Shown here: positions 15,151 to 23,206 of the stretch, one piece after another
Numbering within the stretch: the first letter of the stretch is position 1
How the letters are laid out: every line of letters starts with the position of its first letter
Origin: JBPOHE01 sp052035915
Lineage (GTDB): Bacteria; Pseudomonadota; Gammaproteobacteria; Chromatiales; Chromatiaceae
Direction: 5' to 3'
DNA: 64,000 nt
Assembly (NCBI GenBank): GCA_052035915.1
Contig: JBPOHE010000033.1
Location: 1 to 64,000, forward strand
Made by a program: the position numbers and the translations under genes
Notes under the pieces: model-generated
What the model saw: the letters and a program-made list of their open reading frames with translations, nothing else
What the model was told of the DNA's origin: nothing
Database searches by the model: none

Positions 15151-17799
15151 ATGTCGAGCCACGAGCCAACAACCATCCGTCTGCAGGACTATCACCCACC
15201 CGCTTTTCTTATCGATCAGGTGGAATTGTCGTTCGAGCTGGACGAGTCCCAGACCCTGGTGCGCTCCCGTCTAGCGGTGCGGCGGAATCCATCCGCCCTG
15301 GAAGGCACGGCGGACCTGCATCTCAATGGGGAGGATCTCGAACTTCTGGAGCTTCGCCTCGATGGCCGGGAATTAGCGCCCACGGCCTTCAGCTTGGAGT
15401 CGGACGGACTCGGCCTGTTCGATGTGCCCGAGGCGTTCAGTCTGGAGACCCTGGTGCGCATCCATCCGGAACAGAACACCAGGCTGGAGGGACTCTATCG
15501 CTCGGGGGCCATGTTCTGCACCCAGTGCGAGGCCGAGGGCTTCCGTCGCATCACCTATTTCCTCGATCGTCCCGATGTGATGGCGCGCTTTCGCACCCGG
15601 GTTGTCGCCGGGTCTGGGTATCCGGTGTTGTTGTCGAACGGCAATCCGCTGGGGGAGGGGATGTTGGCGGACGGTCGATTCTACGCCGAATGGGAGGACC
15701 CTTTCCCCAAGCCCTGTTATCTCTTCGCCCTGGTGGCGGGAGATCTGCGCTGGATCGAGGATAGGTTCCTTACCTGCTCGGGACGAGCGGTGCGACTGCG
15801 GATCTTTGTCGAACCGGAGAATATCGACCGTTGCGATCACGCCATGGCCTCGCTGAAAAAAGCCATGGCCTGGGATGAGAAGCAGTTTGGTCGAGAATAT
15901 GACCTCGATGTCTACAACATCGTCGCGGTCAATGACTTCAACCTGGGGGCGATGGAGAACAAGGGACTGAATGTCTTCAATGCCAAGTACGTGCTGGCGC
16001 TGCCGGAAACGGCCACCGATAAGGATTATCTCGACATCGAAGGGGTAATCGCCCATGAGTATTTCCACAACTGGACGGGGAACCGCATCACCTGCCGCGA
16101 CTGGTTCCAGCTCAGCCTCAAGGAAGGGTTGACGGTGTTTCGGGATCAGGAATTCTCCGCCGATGTCGGGGTGCGCAACGTCAAACGCATCGCCGACGTG
16201 CGTCTGTTGCGCGCCCACCAATTCACCGAGGACGCCGGACCCATGGCCCATCCGGTGCGGCCCAGCTCCTATATCGAGATCAACAACTTCTACACCATGA
16301 CGGTCTACCAGAAAGGCGCCGAGGTGGTGCGGATGCAGGCCAATCTGCTGGGGCCGGAGATGTTTCGCCAGGCCATGGACCTCTACTTCGCCCGCCATGA
16401 CGGTCAGGCGGTGACCACCGAGGAGTTCGTGCGCTGCATGGAGGATGCCGGCCAGCGCGATTTGGGACAGTTTCGCCGCTGGTACGATCTGGCCGGGACC
16501 CCGGAGCTGAGTATCCGCGGCGAGCACGACCCGGGTAGCGGACGTTTCAGTCTGTACGTCCACCAACAGTGCCCGGACACGCCCGGACAAGTGGACAAAC
16601 CGCCGTTTCACCTCCCGCTGGCCCTGGGGCTGCTGGACCCGGACGGCGCCGATCTGCCGCTTCCTTTGCTGGGCGAATCTGAGCCCGGTCCCAGCACCCG
16701 CGTCCTGGAGCTGCGTGAGAAGGAGCAGGTCTTTGTGTTCGAAGGGATAGTCCAGCCGCCGCGGATGTCCCTGTTGCGGGGCTTCTCGGCGCCGGTCAAG
16801 TTGCGGGTAGAAGAGAACGACGAGGATCTGATGTTCCTCATGGCCCGGGATAGTGACGACTTCTGTCGCTGGGACGCCGCCCAACGATTGGCCGGGAAGC
16901 TGGTGCGACAACTGGTGGTGGCGCGCCAAGCCGATCAGCCGATGTCGATCCCCGCTGGTTTCATCGACGCATTCCGCACGGCCCTGCTCGATCCCAGGGC
17001 GGACCAAGCCCTTCTGGCCGAGGTTTTGACCCTGCCGTCCGAACTCGATCTGGGTGAACAGATGGAGGTCATCGACATGGAGGCCATCCATTGGGCCAGG
17101 GAAGGGTTGAAATCCATGCTGGCCAAGGAATTGCGGGAAGAACTCCAGCAGACCTATAGCCTGAACCAGGAAATCGGGCCCTATGAGATCTCTCCCGCGG
17201 CTATCGGTCGGCGGGCGCTGAAAAACCTGTGTTTGGATTATCTGCTGCAACTGGAAGAGGAAGGGAGTTATGCCCTGGCGTTGAGGCAGTTGGAGCACAG
17301 CCACAATATGACCGATACCCTGGCGGCCTTGTCCGGGCTGGCCAATTCCAACTGCGGTCAACGGGAATCGGCCTTGGAGTCCTTTGCCTCCCACTGGCGG
17401 TCTGATCCCCTGGTGATGGACAAGTGGTTCGCACTCCAGGCCACCGCCAAGCACCCCGGGACCCTGGACCGGGTCAAGCGGCTCATGGGACATCCCTGTT
17501 TCCATCGGGCCAACCCCAACCGGGTGCGAAGTCTTATCGGCGCCTTTGTCACGGCCAATCCCTTCCACTTCCATGCCCCAGACGGGGCCGGATACGCCTT
17601 CCTCGTCGATCAGGTGTTGGCGATCGATCCAATCAACCCGCAGATCGCCGCCCGCTTGCTGCGGGGGATGAGTCGCTGGCGACGCTATGATCCCGCGCGT
17701 CAAGCCTTGATGCAGGGGTTGTTACAACGGGTGTTGGAGGCCCCGGGTCTCTCCGGGGATGTCTACGAGATCGCCACCAGAAGTCTGGAACCAGTCTGA
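15151..17799 (+). CDS. pepN: Aminopeptidase N (M1 zinc peptidase)
   Basis: An 882-aa cytoplasmic M1 aminopeptidase that removes N-terminal residues from peptides. The substrate-recognition motif GAMENKG begins at residue 266, and the zinc-binding HEYFHNWTGNR (HExxH) begins at H302, with the downstream glutamate in LKEGLTVFRDQE. The size matches gammaproteobacterial PepN. The start at 15151 (MSSHEPTTIRLQDY) is preferred over an upstream in-frame ATG at 15091 because AGGA at 15141-15144 precedes it and the family starts here. No partner gene is adjacent. Confidence 0.95.
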   Translation: MSSHEPTTIRLQDYHPPAFLIDQVELSFELDESQTLVRSRLAVRRNPSALEGTADLHLNGEDLELLELRLDGRELAPTAFSLESDGLGLFDVPEAFSLETLVRIHPEQNTRLEGLYRSGAMFCTQCEAEGFRRITYFLDRPDVMARFRTRVVAGSGYPVLLSNGNPLGEGMLADGRFYAEWEDPFPKPCYLFALVAGDLRWIEDRFLTCSGRAVRLRIFVEPENIDRCDHAMASLKKAMAWDEKQFGREYDLDVYNIVAVNDFNLGAMENKGLNVFNAKYVLALPETATDKDYLDIEGVIAHEYFHNWTGNRITCRDWFQLSLKEGLTVFRDQEFSADVGVRNVKRIADVRLLRAHQFTEDAGPMAHPVRPSSYIEINNFYTMTVYQKGAEVVRMQANLLGPEMFRQAMDLYFARHDGQAVTTEEFVRCMEDAGQRDLGQFRRWYDLAGTPELSIRGEHDPGSGRFSLYVHQQCPDTPGQVDKPPFHLPLALGLLDPDGADLPLPLLGESEPGPSTRVLELREKEQVFVFEGIVQPPRMSLLRGFSAPVKLRVEENDEDLMFLMARDSDDFCRWDAAQRLAGKLVRQLVVARQADQPMSIPAGFIDAFRTALLDPRADQALLAEVLTLPSELDLGEQMEVIDMEAIHWAREGLKSMLAKELREELQQTYSLNQEIGPYEISPAAIGRRALKNLCLDYLLQLEEEGSYALALRQLEHSHNMTDTLAALSGLANSNCGQRESALESFASHWRSDPLVMDKWFALQATAKHPGTLDRVKRLMGHPCFHRANPNRVRSLIGAFVTANPFHFHAPDGAGYAFLVDQVLAIDPINPQIAARLLRGMSRWRRYDPARQALMQGLLQRVLEAPGLSGDVYEIATRSLEPV

Positions 17800-17949
17800 G
17801 AACCGGAAAAAAACCTGCGGCTGGCCCGCCTTGCCGTCAGCAGGAAGAAAGCTCCTGAAAAGAATAGGGAATTTCGGTTTCTGTCGCCGAAATGTAATCT
17901 TTTTCGGTTAGCATCAAAAAATCCTATCCCTATTCAACCAAGGTGGAAT

Positions 17950-19539
17950 ATGAATACGGCACAGAGGTACTTCGGTTTATCCCCTGAACCAGGGCTGGAT
18001 ACCATCAAGATCAGGCTGGTCGAGGCCATCGGTGGGCCGATGGAAAGGGCGCAAGTGGAGACCCGGATCTACTACGACAGTTTCGACTGGCGGCTGTTTC
18101 GTGCCGGTCTGCGGCTGCTGACCCGGCTCCCGGAATCTGGTGCCCCGCAACTCATACTGGCCAATGCCGAGGGGGAATACCTGCTCGATAGCGGCATCTC
18201 GGCCCAGTTACGTTTTGTGGAGGATCTCGATCCCCAGATGCGGGAGATCCTGGGGGGCATCCTGGAGTCACGGATCCTGCTGCCTCAGGTGCAGGTGCGG
18301 GTCCGTAGCGAGACCTTCCCCGTGCGCGACAGCGATGACCAGGTAGTCGCCCGGGTGGGCTTCGAGAAGGGGATGGCCGTGGATCCGGGAAGCGGACGTA
18401 CCGTCGGCCTGCCTGGAGCGATCTGCATTACGCCCACCCCTGGCTACACGCGGGCCGCTCGTCGGCTCAGTCGCCGCCTGCGCAAGTACAATGGCTGTCA
18501 CGCCCAGAGATGCGATTGGTTGACCAAAGGCTTGTCCGCGCTGGGGCGACGTCCGGCAGATTATTCGGATCAGGCCACTTACAGCTTTGCCGCCAAGACC
18601 TCGGCCGGCCAGGCTGCGCGGGAGATCCATCTGCGCCTGTTCGAGATCCTGGAGGCCAACCTGATCGGCACCCGGATGGAACTCGACTCCGAATTCCTCC
18701 ACGACCTGCGCGTCAGCCTGCGGCGCATCCGGTCCGCCTTGTCCCAGTTGCCCGGGGTCTTTCCACCGCCTGAGCTCAAGCGTTTCCGGGCTGGCTTCGC
18801 CCTCCTGGGCGATCTCACCGGTCCCGCCCGGGATCTGGATGTCTATCTCCAGCATCTCCCCGGCTATCGCGCCAGTCTGCCCGAATCGCAACAGGCGGAT
18901 CTGGATCCCTTGTTCGAGTATCTCCGGGCTCAGCAGCGCATCGAGCATCAGCGCCTGACCGCCCATCTGGACAGCGAGGGCTTCCGCAAGCTCTGCGCAG
19001 ACTGGCATGCCTTCCTGGAGCATCCGGAGTTGCCCCGTGCCACGGCGCCCAAGGCCTATGAGGCCATTGTCAAGCTGGCCCGGCGTCGCATCAATCGCCT
19101 CTTGGACAGGGTACTGGTCAATGGCAGCCGCATTAAACCGAGCACCTCCGCCTCGGTGGTGCATGAACTGCGCAAGGAGTGCAAACTTCTGCGTTACCTG
19201 ACCGAATTCTTCCAGCACCTCTTTCCTCAAACGGGCCTCGCTCTCTTGATCCAGACCCTCAAGCCGTTGCAGGAGACCCTGGGGGTGTTTCAGGATGGCG
19301 AGGTGCAGGCGACCACCTTGGAGACCTACAAAAAGCGGATGGCGGTGGACAGCCGGGTATCGGCGCCAACCTTGGCGGCCATGGACAGCCTCATCACCGC
19401 TTTGCGCCAAAGACAACAGGAGGCTCGGGAAGAGTTTGCCGATCGCTTTGGCCGTCTGCTCGCACTGGGTCAGGACAGGAGCTTCCGTAAGGGTCTGTTC
19501 ACCGCCGGCAGGGGGCTCAAGCCGGTCGGGGTCCACTGA
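17950..19539 (+). CDS. CYTH-like/CHAD domain protein
   Basis: A 529-aa protein. The N-terminal part resembles a CYTH-type triphosphate-binding barrel (ETRIYYDSFDWRLFRAGLRL). The C-terminal half, from about residue 215, is an alpha-helical CHAD domain with the conserved basic histidine/arginine signature (LHDLRVSLRRIRSAL, then LLGDLTGPARDLDVYL and later VHELRKECKLLRYLTEFF). CHAD domains bind polyphosphate. The role is inferred as polyphosphate or triphosphate handling. A perfect terminator-like hairpin follows (19607-19633). The CYTH assignment is less certain than CHAD. Confidence 0.8.
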   Translation: MNTAQRYFGLSPEPGLDTIKIRLVEAIGGPMERAQVETRIYYDSFDWRLFRAGLRLLTRLPESGAPQLILANAEGEYLLDSGISAQLRFVEDLDPQMREILGGILESRILLPQVQVRVRSETFPVRDSDDQVVARVGFEKGMAVDPGSGRTVGLPGAICITPTPGYTRAARRLSRRLRKYNGCHAQRCDWLTKGLSALGRRPADYSDQATYSFAAKTSAGQAAREIHLRLFEILEANLIGTRMELDSEFLHDLRVSLRRIRSALSQLPGVFPPPELKRFRAGFALLGDLTGPARDLDVYLQHLPGYRASLPESQQADLDPLFEYLRAQQRIEHQRLTAHLDSEGFRKLCADWHAFLEHPELPRATAPKAYEAIVKLARRRINRLLDRVLVNGSRIKPSTSASVVHELRKECKLLRYLTEFFQHLFPQTGLALLIQTLKPLQETLGVFQDGEVQATTLETYKKRMAVDSRVSAPTLAAMDSLITALRQRQQEAREEFADRFGRLLALGQDRSFRKGLFTAGRGLKPVGVH

Positions 19540-19606
19540 TCCATCCCGGGTTGCCGGGTCGTCCGCGGCCCTGCCATCCCTTATCCTCTTTCTCTACGTC
19601 GGTTGT

Positions 19607-19633
19607 CGGTCGGACAGCCATTCTGTCCGACCG
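19607..19633 (+). terminator. Terminator-like hairpin after the CHAD gene
   Basis: CGGTCGGACAG, loop CCATT, CTGTCCGACCG: a perfect 11-bp stem 68 bases after the CHAD stop codon. T-rich sequence follows only a few bases later (GTGCTTTCT), so termination would be moderate. It lies between convergent genes, where it could serve both strands. Confidence 0.6.
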
Positions 19634-19771
19634 AGTCGTGCTTTCTGGCGACGCTTAGGCTCATCCCGTTCTGAATACCTTCTGGGCGCTCGACTGATCG
19701 GGCTCGGGCGTCGAAGCCGAATCCGCTGCCGAGAGTACAGACCCATCAGGAAGCGGCCTGGGCGCTCGGTT

Positions 19772-19893
19772 GTTCCGGGCCTGGACTGGAAACGGCGGTT
19801 TTTCGTTCTTTTATGGAGAACAATTGATGAATAAAAAAAGGAATTGTTCTCTATGGGAGAATGAAAAACCGAGAGAAAAAGCCCATGCCCGGG
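19772..19893. repeat. Dyad element, copy 3 (type A arm on left)
   Basis: A 122-bp copy between the convergent CHAD and cyclic-nucleotide-binding genes. The inner palindromes are at 19803-19823 (TCGTTCTT, TTATG, GAGAACAA) and 19844-19864 (TTGTTCTC, TATGG, GAGAATGA), with starts 41 bp apart. The left arm begins TTCCGGGCCTGGACTGGAAA and the right arm ends GCCCATGCCCGGGA. Confidence 0.9.
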
Positions 19894-20040
19894 AGCGGTC
19901 CAGCCGCCTAGGCTAGGCACCGCATAGCATTTTCAGCATTCGCTAATCGACAAGGGGCACATCCAGAGGCAAGGTACGCGATGCCTAACTCACCTGGCGG
20001 CGAGTCCAGGAAGCGCGTATCCGCGGTGCTCGTCTCCGAT

Positions 20041-20532
20041 CTATTCGGACAGGTCAAGATTCAGATCCAGTTCCTTGTCCTTTTTCCGCAGTCGACGTAC
20101 CAGGATGCGCAGCAGGTTGTGATACAGGATCTTTCCCAGGCGATCCTGGGAGGCGGCGATCAGGGCTTGGAAGGCGTGGCGCGTGATGACAAGTATCTCG
20201 GCCGCTTCGCTGACGATGACCGAGGCCGAAGCGGGTTGCGCGTCGATCAGGGAATACTCGCCAAAACAGTCCCCCGGTCTCAGGGTGTTGAGGTGGATGT
20301 CGCTGAATCTGTTGTCGTTGCGACCCCGGTTCGCCTTCAGCAGGCTGACGTCCAATTGGCCGCTCAACAGGATATGCAAGGCGTCACCGATCTGTCCCTC
20401 AGCGATGAGGGTCGTGCCCGAAGGCCGGTTGATCACCTGAGAGTGGGCGATCAGCGCCTCGAGATCGTCCGTCTCCAAGCCTTGAGTGATCGGCGCCGTT
20501 GTCAGAATGGCCAAGATGTCTTGATGTCGCAT
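20041..20532 (-). CDS. Cyclic nucleotide-binding domain protein
   Basis: A 163-aa single-domain protein of the Crp/cNMP-binding fold. The glycine- and glutamate-rich signature of the phosphate-binding cassette is visible (LRPGDCFGEYSLIDAQPASASV), after the LHILLSGQLDV strand pair. There is no C-terminal helix-turn-helix, so it is not a complete Crp-type activator. It may be a sensor or a partner of another protein. The tail is highly charged (RRLRKKDKELDLNLDLSE). The start at 20532 follows GGGAG at 9 bases. A 113-base gap separates it from cobB upstream. Confidence 0.8.
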   Translation of the reverse strand: MRHQDILAILTTAPITQGLETDDLEALIAHSQVINRPSGTTLIAEGQIGDALHILLSGQLDVSLLKANRGRNDNRFSDIHLNTLRPGDCFGEYSLIDAQPASASVIVSEAAEILVITRHAFQALIAASQDRLGKILYHNLLRILVRRLRKKDKELDLNLDLSE

Positions 20533-20645
20533 GCTGTGTGACTCCCGGGCTGGCAGAAATCTTCGAGGCGTCCATTATGGAAGCAATCCGCCAGATCCTG
20601 AAGCGGTGGCGCATGGCTTGGCGGTCGGCTTCGGCAGGCGCTGTC

Positions 20646-21404
20646 TCAAGCTGAAGGAATCAGCAGCCGGGGCAGGATCTGGGCGGCGGTACCCCGCAGG
20701 CTGAGGTCGGCACGGTCGCTGAGGGGCGTGGGATCGGGATTGATCTCCACTATCTTGGCCCCATGGCGTCGGGCGATGTCCGGCAGGGCTGCGGCCGGAT
20801 AGACCAGGCCCGAGGTCCCCACCACCAGCATGAGGTCGCCCTGTTCGGCGGCGCTCCAGGCCATCTCCAGGGCCGTACGGGGCAGATCCTCACCGAACCA
20901 GACCACCCCCGGACGCAACATCCCGCCACAAGGGCAACGGGGTGGGAGTTGGGGTAACGGGGTCTCCAGGTTCAGGCTTTCCGTGCCGCAGGCGGTGCAG
21001 CGAAGTTTCCAGATGTTGCCGTGCAGCTCGATCACCCGTTGCGACCCGGCCCTTTGGTGCAGCCCGTCGACATTCTGGGTGATGAGATGGAAGTGACCCT
21101 GGCGTTGTTCCATCTCCACCAGGGCCAGATGACCGGCATTGGGCGTCGCCTGGGCGATGAGCCCTCGGCGCCAGTCGTACCATTCCCACACCAGCTTGGG
21201 ATTGTGTCGAAAGGCTTCTGGGGTCGCCAGATCTTCCGCTCGAAAGCGACGCCAGAGACCGCCGGGGCCGCGAAAGGTGGGGATGCCGCTCTCGGCGGAG
21301 ATACCAGCGCCGGTGGTGACGAGGAGTCGGGGTGCCGCGGCGAGCCAGGCACGCACCTGATCCATGGCGGCGGGATCGGGTTCGGAGTGGATAGGGGCGG
21401 TCAT
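20646..21404 (-). CDS. cobB: NAD-dependent protein deacylase, sirtuin
   Basis: A 252-aa Sir2-family deacylase that removes acyl groups from lysines using NAD. The NAD-binding motif GAGISAESGIPTFRG is at residues 32-46, TQNVDGLH at about 109-116, and the catalytic histidine is H128 (ELHGN). A four-cysteine zinc site begins CTACG at 136 and continues RCPCGG. Y76-D-W-R79 is the YxxR signature of class III enzymes, which prefer succinyl or malonyl lysine. Its ATG overlaps the end of the upstream marR gene by 4 bases, so the two are probably co-translated. Confidence 0.93.
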   Translation of the reverse strand: MTAPIHSEPDPAAMDQVRAWLAAAPRLLVTTGAGISAESGIPTFRGPGGLWRRFRAEDLATPEAFRHNPKLVWEWYDWRRGLIAQATPNAGHLALVEMEQRQGHFHLITQNVDGLHQRAGSQRVIELHGNIWKLRCTACGTESLNLETPLPQLPPRCPCGGMLRPGVVWFGEDLPRTALEMAWSAAEQGDLMLVVGTSGLVYPAAALPDIARRHGAKIVEINPDPTPLSDRADLSLRGTAAQILPRLLIPSA

Positions 21405-21949
21405 TGGCTGGGTTCCGGGGTCTGGCCCTCAAAGGGCGCCAGGAGCTGGGTCAGGAGTTGGTCGAGTCGCTCCCGCTCGGCGTTGGTCAAGGGGGCGAGG
21501 AAGCGGTGTTGGTGGTCGAGCGTGACCCGAGCGGCCCGCTCGACCAGATCCCGTCCGTGAGTCGTCAAGCGCACGAACTGACGGCGCTTGTCGGTCGGAC
21601 AGGTCTCGCGCTCGATGAAACCAAGCTGTTCCAAGCGCCGCAACACCTTGGTGAGCCCGCCCGAGCTGAGAAAGAGGGTGCGGTAGAGCACCGTCGGACT
21701 GAGCTGGAAGGGTGGTGGCTGGCCGCGCAAGGTGGCCAGCAAATCGAAATCCCCGGGCTGCAGGCCAAGGGGGCGGAGCACGGCGACGAGATCCGCATAG
21801 AGATACTCCTGGGCGCGGTACAGACGTAGCACGGCGGGCGAGATCTCCCGGCCCAGTTCCGGCCAGTTTTGCGCCAGTCCGCCCAGCAACTCCGTCACCT
21901 TGATTTTGTCTACATCCACAACGGCCAATCCCCCGTAGGTTCCAGGCAT
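21401..21949 (-). CDS. MarR-family transcriptional regulator
   Basis: A 182-aa winged-helix regulator. The helix-turn-helix region (LSPTVLYRTLFLSSGGLTKVLRRLEQLGFIERE) is followed by the typical wing (CPTDKRRQFVRLTTHGRDLVERA). It is divergent from the RND efflux pair, with 78 bases between the starts. A TATCTT/AAGATA dyad lies just before its own start. The likely role is local control of the efflux genes and of itself together with cobB; this is inference from arrangement. Confidence 0.9.
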   Translation of the reverse strand: MPGTYGGLAVVDVDKIKVTELLGGLAQNWPELGREISPAVLRLYRAQEYLYADLVAVLRPLGLQPGDFDLLATLRGQPPPFQLSPTVLYRTLFLSSGGLTKVLRRLEQLGFIERETCPTDKRRQFVRLTTHGRDLVERAARVTLDHQHRFLAPLTNAERERLDQLLTQLLAPFEGQTPEPSQ

Positions 21950-21953
21950 GAAA

Positions 21954-21971
21954 TATCTTGCTGGAAAGATA
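21954..21971. promoter_or_regulatory. Candidate MarR operator
   Basis: TATCTT, 6 bases, AAGATA forms an inverted repeat centred 13 bases before the marR start codon, in the 78-base divergent gap. The position would block the marR promoter or early transcript and could also affect the efflux promoter. No binding data are implied; the call rests on symmetry and location. Confidence 0.5.
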
Positions 21972-22027
21972 CTTCAAGGCTAGTCTGTCGAATAGTGCGG
22001 CGGACTCTCGATGGATAACGATCACTT

Positions 22028-23137
22028 ATGTTCAAGCGAATGTTTTTCATGCTGTTGGTGGTGGGGTTGTTGTTCGGCGCCATCGCCTATTGGAAACAAC
22101 AGCAGATGCAGGCCAACGCCGCCCGCATGAGTCAACCGCCGCCACCCGCCACGGTGGCGACCACCGAGGTTCAGGTGGAGACCTGGCAGCCGCGCTTGGC
22201 GACCGTCGGCAGCCTGATGGCGGTCCAGGGCATCTCCGTCACCACCGAGGTGGCGGGCACGGTGCGGGAGATCCTGTTTCAATCCGGCCATGCCACCCAG
22301 GAGGGAGAGGTACTGGTCAAGTTGGACGACAGTGTCGATCAGGCGGAACTCAAAGGCTTGCTGGCGACCCGGGAGCTGGCCGCCCTCAAGTATCATCGTC
22401 TGTCCCGCCTGCTGAGCGACAAGTCCATCTCCCAGGCCGATGTGGACGAGGCCAAGGCCCAGCTCGAAAGCACCGAGGCCCAGGTGGCGTCGAAAAGGGC
22501 GGTCATCGCCAAGAAAACCATCCGTTCTCCTTTCAGCGGGCTGCTCGGCATCCGTCAAGCGGATATCGGCGAGTATCTGGCCCCAGGCGCCAAGATCGTG
22601 CCCCTGGAGTCCCTCAACCCCATCCATGTGGATTTCTCCCTCCCCGAGCGCCAATTTTCCAGCTTGAAACTCAATCAGGCGATGCTGGTCAGGGTCGCTG
22701 CCTATCCCGGGCGGGAGTTCCAGGGCAAGATCAGCGCCATCAATCCAGGGATAGACATCGCCACCCGCAACCTCCAGCTCCGCGCCACCCTGGACAATCC
22801 AGAGCGCCTGTTGCGTCCGGGCATGTTCGCCGATGTGGAGGTTCTCCTGCCCGCCCAGGACAAGGTGTTGACCATCCCGCGCTTGGCGATCACCTACAAC
22901 CCTTATGGCGATTCGGTGTTCGTCATCGAGGAGAAAGACGGCAAGACCCTCGCCCAACGCCGCCAGATCAGCACCGGCGGGGTACAGAAGGGGAGGGTGG
23001 AAGTGCTCAAGGGCCTGGAAGCCGGGACCCGGGTGGTCTTGGCCGGGCAGGTGAAGCTGCGCAATGGCCAGGCGGTGCGCATCGACAATTCCGTGGTGCC
23101 CCAGGAGGGGGCGGTGCTCGGCGCGGCCGGCAAATAG
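22028..23137 (+). CDS. RND efflux periplasmic adaptor subunit
   Basis: A 369-aa membrane fusion protein that joins an inner-membrane RND pump to an outer-membrane channel. It has an N-terminal membrane anchor (MFFMLLVVGLLFGAIAYW), a lipoyl-like half (VAGTVREILFQSGHATQEGEVL), a coiled-coil hairpin at about residues 115-165, the second lipoyl half (TIRSPFSGLLGIRQADIGEYL) and beta-barrel domains. No cysteine lipobox is visible. It precedes the pump gene and is divergent from marR. No outer-membrane channel gene is adjacent, so one elsewhere in the genome must be used. Confidence 0.93.
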   Translation: MFKRMFFMLLVVGLLFGAIAYWKQQQMQANAARMSQPPPPATVATTEVQVETWQPRLATVGSLMAVQGISVTTEVAGTVREILFQSGHATQEGEVLVKLDDSVDQAELKGLLATRELAALKYHRLSRLLSDKSISQADVDEAKAQLESTEAQVASKRAVIAKKTIRSPFSGLLGIRQADIGEYLAPGAKIVPLESLNPIHVDFSLPERQFSSLKLNQAMLVRVAAYPGREFQGKISAINPGIDIATRNLQLRATLDNPERLLRPGMFADVEVLLPAQDKVLTIPRLAITYNPYGDSVFVIEEKDGKTLAQRRQISTGGVQKGRVEVLKGLEAGTRVVLAGQVKLRNGQAVRIDNSVVPQEGAVLGAAGK

Positions 23138-23139
23138 CC

Positions 23140-23187
23140 GTAGGGTGCGCATGGCGCACCATGATCGGCGGGCGATGCTCACCCTAC
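23140..23187. repeat. REP-like hairpin between efflux genes
   Basis: GTAGGGTG at the left end pairs with CACCCTAC at the right end, and an inner GTGCGCATGGCGCAC hairpin lies in the left half. The element starts 3 bases after the adaptor stop and ends 20 bases before the pump start. This kind of GTAGGGTGCG palindrome is common between proteobacterial genes and could tune the ratio of adaptor to pump. Confidence 0.7.
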
Positions 23188-23206
23188 CAAACTACCGAGA
23201 AATGGA

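Noticed and set aside
14919..15764. Plus-strand 281-residue frame overlapping the pepN start
   Set aside because: It runs through repeat copy 2 and shadows pepN in another frame.
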